DNA of 64,000 nucleotides. Origin: Bombus terrestris. Lineage: Eukaryota > Arthropoda > Insecta > Hymenoptera > Apidae. The notes below the pieces were generated by a model that made no database searches, was not told the origin of the DNA, and saw only the letters and a list, made by a program, of their open reading frames with translations. The translations under genes were made by a program, and so were the position numbers. Below, one piece after another: positions 63,901 to 64,000 of the stretch. Where the stretch lies: contig NW_025963597.1 of NCBI RefSeq assembly GCF_910591885.1, forward strand, positions 310,001-374,000. The letters run 5' to 3'. The number at the start of each line of letters is the position of its first letter. Within the stretch, counting starts at the first letter, position 1.

Positions 63901-64000
63901 TCCAACGGTGTCCAACGGTGTCCAACGGTGTCCCACGTTGTCCCACTTTGTCCCACGTTGTCCCACGTTGTCCCACGTTGTCCCACGATGTCCCGCGTTG
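60921..64000 (+). repeat. Long direct repeat, copy 2 (open at window end)
   Basis: Matches 54,781-57,310 on both sides of a 550-bp segment (about 61,800-62,390) that contains a complete 160-bp cassette. Its TCCAACGTTG at 62281 is private. Homology is still running when the window stops at TCCCGCGTTG (63,991-64,000), so the duplicated unit extends beyond the window. Confidence 0.9.
62061..62220 (+). repeat. 160-bp cassette, instance 15
   Basis: Same order; sits inside the 550-bp segment present at 61.8-62.4 kb and missing from the related copy at 55.6 kb. Isolated TCCAGCGATG units without the cassette partner occur at 20801, 55771 and 62461. Confidence 0.9.

Larger units (their letters stand above)
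1..64000 (+). repeat. 10-bp satellite array, consensus TCCCACGTTG, 6,400 monomers
   Basis: Every consecutive 10-base block is the consensus or a version with one to four substitutions. The register never shifts between base 1 and base 64,000, and no unit is inverted. The common variants are TCCCACGGTG, TCCAACGATG, TCCAACGGTG and TCCCACGATG. The unit is 60% G+C, has one CpG and an ACGT core, and has no stop codon in any frame. The array fills the window, so its true length, flanks and chromosomal location are unknown. Size and hierarchy fit a eukaryotic heterochromatic or subtelomeric satellite (inference). I do not recognise the family or species. Confidence 0.99.

Noticed and set aside
1..64000. 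CRISPR array
   Set aside because: Direct repeats are head to tail with no unique spacers, and the unit is 10 bases.
1..64000. Telomere repeat
   Set aside because: The strand asymmetry (CCC on one strand, GGG on the other) is telomere-like, but the unit TCCCACGTTG matches no telomere type I know, and the higher-order duplications and many variants fit an interstitial satellite.
1..64000. Ribosomal DNA, tRNA genes or transposon remnants between repeats
   Set aside because: No stretch departs from the 10-bp unit anywhere in the window.
1..64000. Artificial or simulated sequence
   Set aside because: The perfect register is suspicious, but nested duplications with private mutations, drifting offsets and domain-specific variants are what natural satellite evolution produces. 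Assembly artefact within individual duplications cannot be excluded from sequence alone.
1..64000. Assignment to a particular species or named satellite family
   Set aside because: I do not recognise the monomer with confidence, and there is no flanking unique sequence.
1..64000. Long inverted repeats or cruciform-forming arms
   Set aside because: All units point the same way. The only self-complementary elements are short (ACGT, rare CAACGTTG, CCACGTGG, CCATGG). CAACG of variant units could pair with CGTTG of consensus units over five bases, too short to call a structure.

Overview
The whole 64,000-base window is one uninterrupted satellite (macro-minisatellite) array with a 10-bp unit, consensus TCCCACGTTG on the + strand (CAACGTGGGA on the - strand). 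I see no unique sequence, gene, RNA gene, mobile element, CRISPR array or flanking DNA. Every 10-base block from base 1 to base 64,000 reads as one monomer in the same orientation and register, so there are 6,400 units and no visible single-base insertion or deletion. Both ends of the array lie outside the window. An array this size points to a eukaryotic nuclear genome (heterochromatin, subtelomere, pericentromere or sex chromosome) assembled from accurate long reads. Nothing in the sequence allows a species or lineage to be named.

Five unit types make up nearly all of the array: TCCCACGTTG (the majority), TCCCACGGTG, TCCAACGATG, TCCAACGGTG and TCCCACGATG. They differ only at unit positions 4 (C/A) and 8 (T/G/A). 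Rare landmark units (TTCCATGGTT, TCCGACGTTG, TCCAGCGATG, TCCCACGTGG, TCCCACGTAG, TCCTACGTTG, TCCCACTTTG, TCCAATGATG and others) recur at fixed spacings. They expose a nested higher-order organisation: 10-bp monomers, 40/50-bp alternations (90-bp period), 160-bp cassettes, and direct duplications of 1.16, 1.7, 1.85-1.92, 2.07, 2.21, 2.46, 3.89 and 6.1-6.7 kb.

Layout by eye: 0.46-4.9 kb, a 1.7-kb higher-order repeat in about 2.5 copies; 4.9-7.3 kb, mixed; 7.3-7.85 kb, a block of almost only variant units; 8-15.7 kb, rich in the 160-bp cassette with 1.92-kb and 1.85-1.89-kb duplications; 15.8-18.5 kb, a 1.16-kb repeat and a TAG-bearing cassette; 18.5-23 kb, mixed; 23.0-30.75 kb, a 3.89-kb tandem duplication; 30.75-35.3 kb, mixed; 35.28-40.2 kb, a nearly identical 2.46-kb tandem duplication; 40.2-43.5 kb, mixed; 43.5-47.4 kb, a 2.2-kb pair; 47.4-51.2 kb, mixed with a TAG cassette; 51.2-54.8 kb, a 2.07-kb pair; 54.6-57.3 kb and 60.8-64.0 kb, a long pair differing by a 550-bp indel; 57.3-60.8 kb, mixed.

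No genes work together here. The very long open frames in all six frames exist only because the 10-mer contains no stop in any frame; they are not annotated as CDS. Counts and boundaries come from reading by eye and should be treated as accurate to a few monomers.
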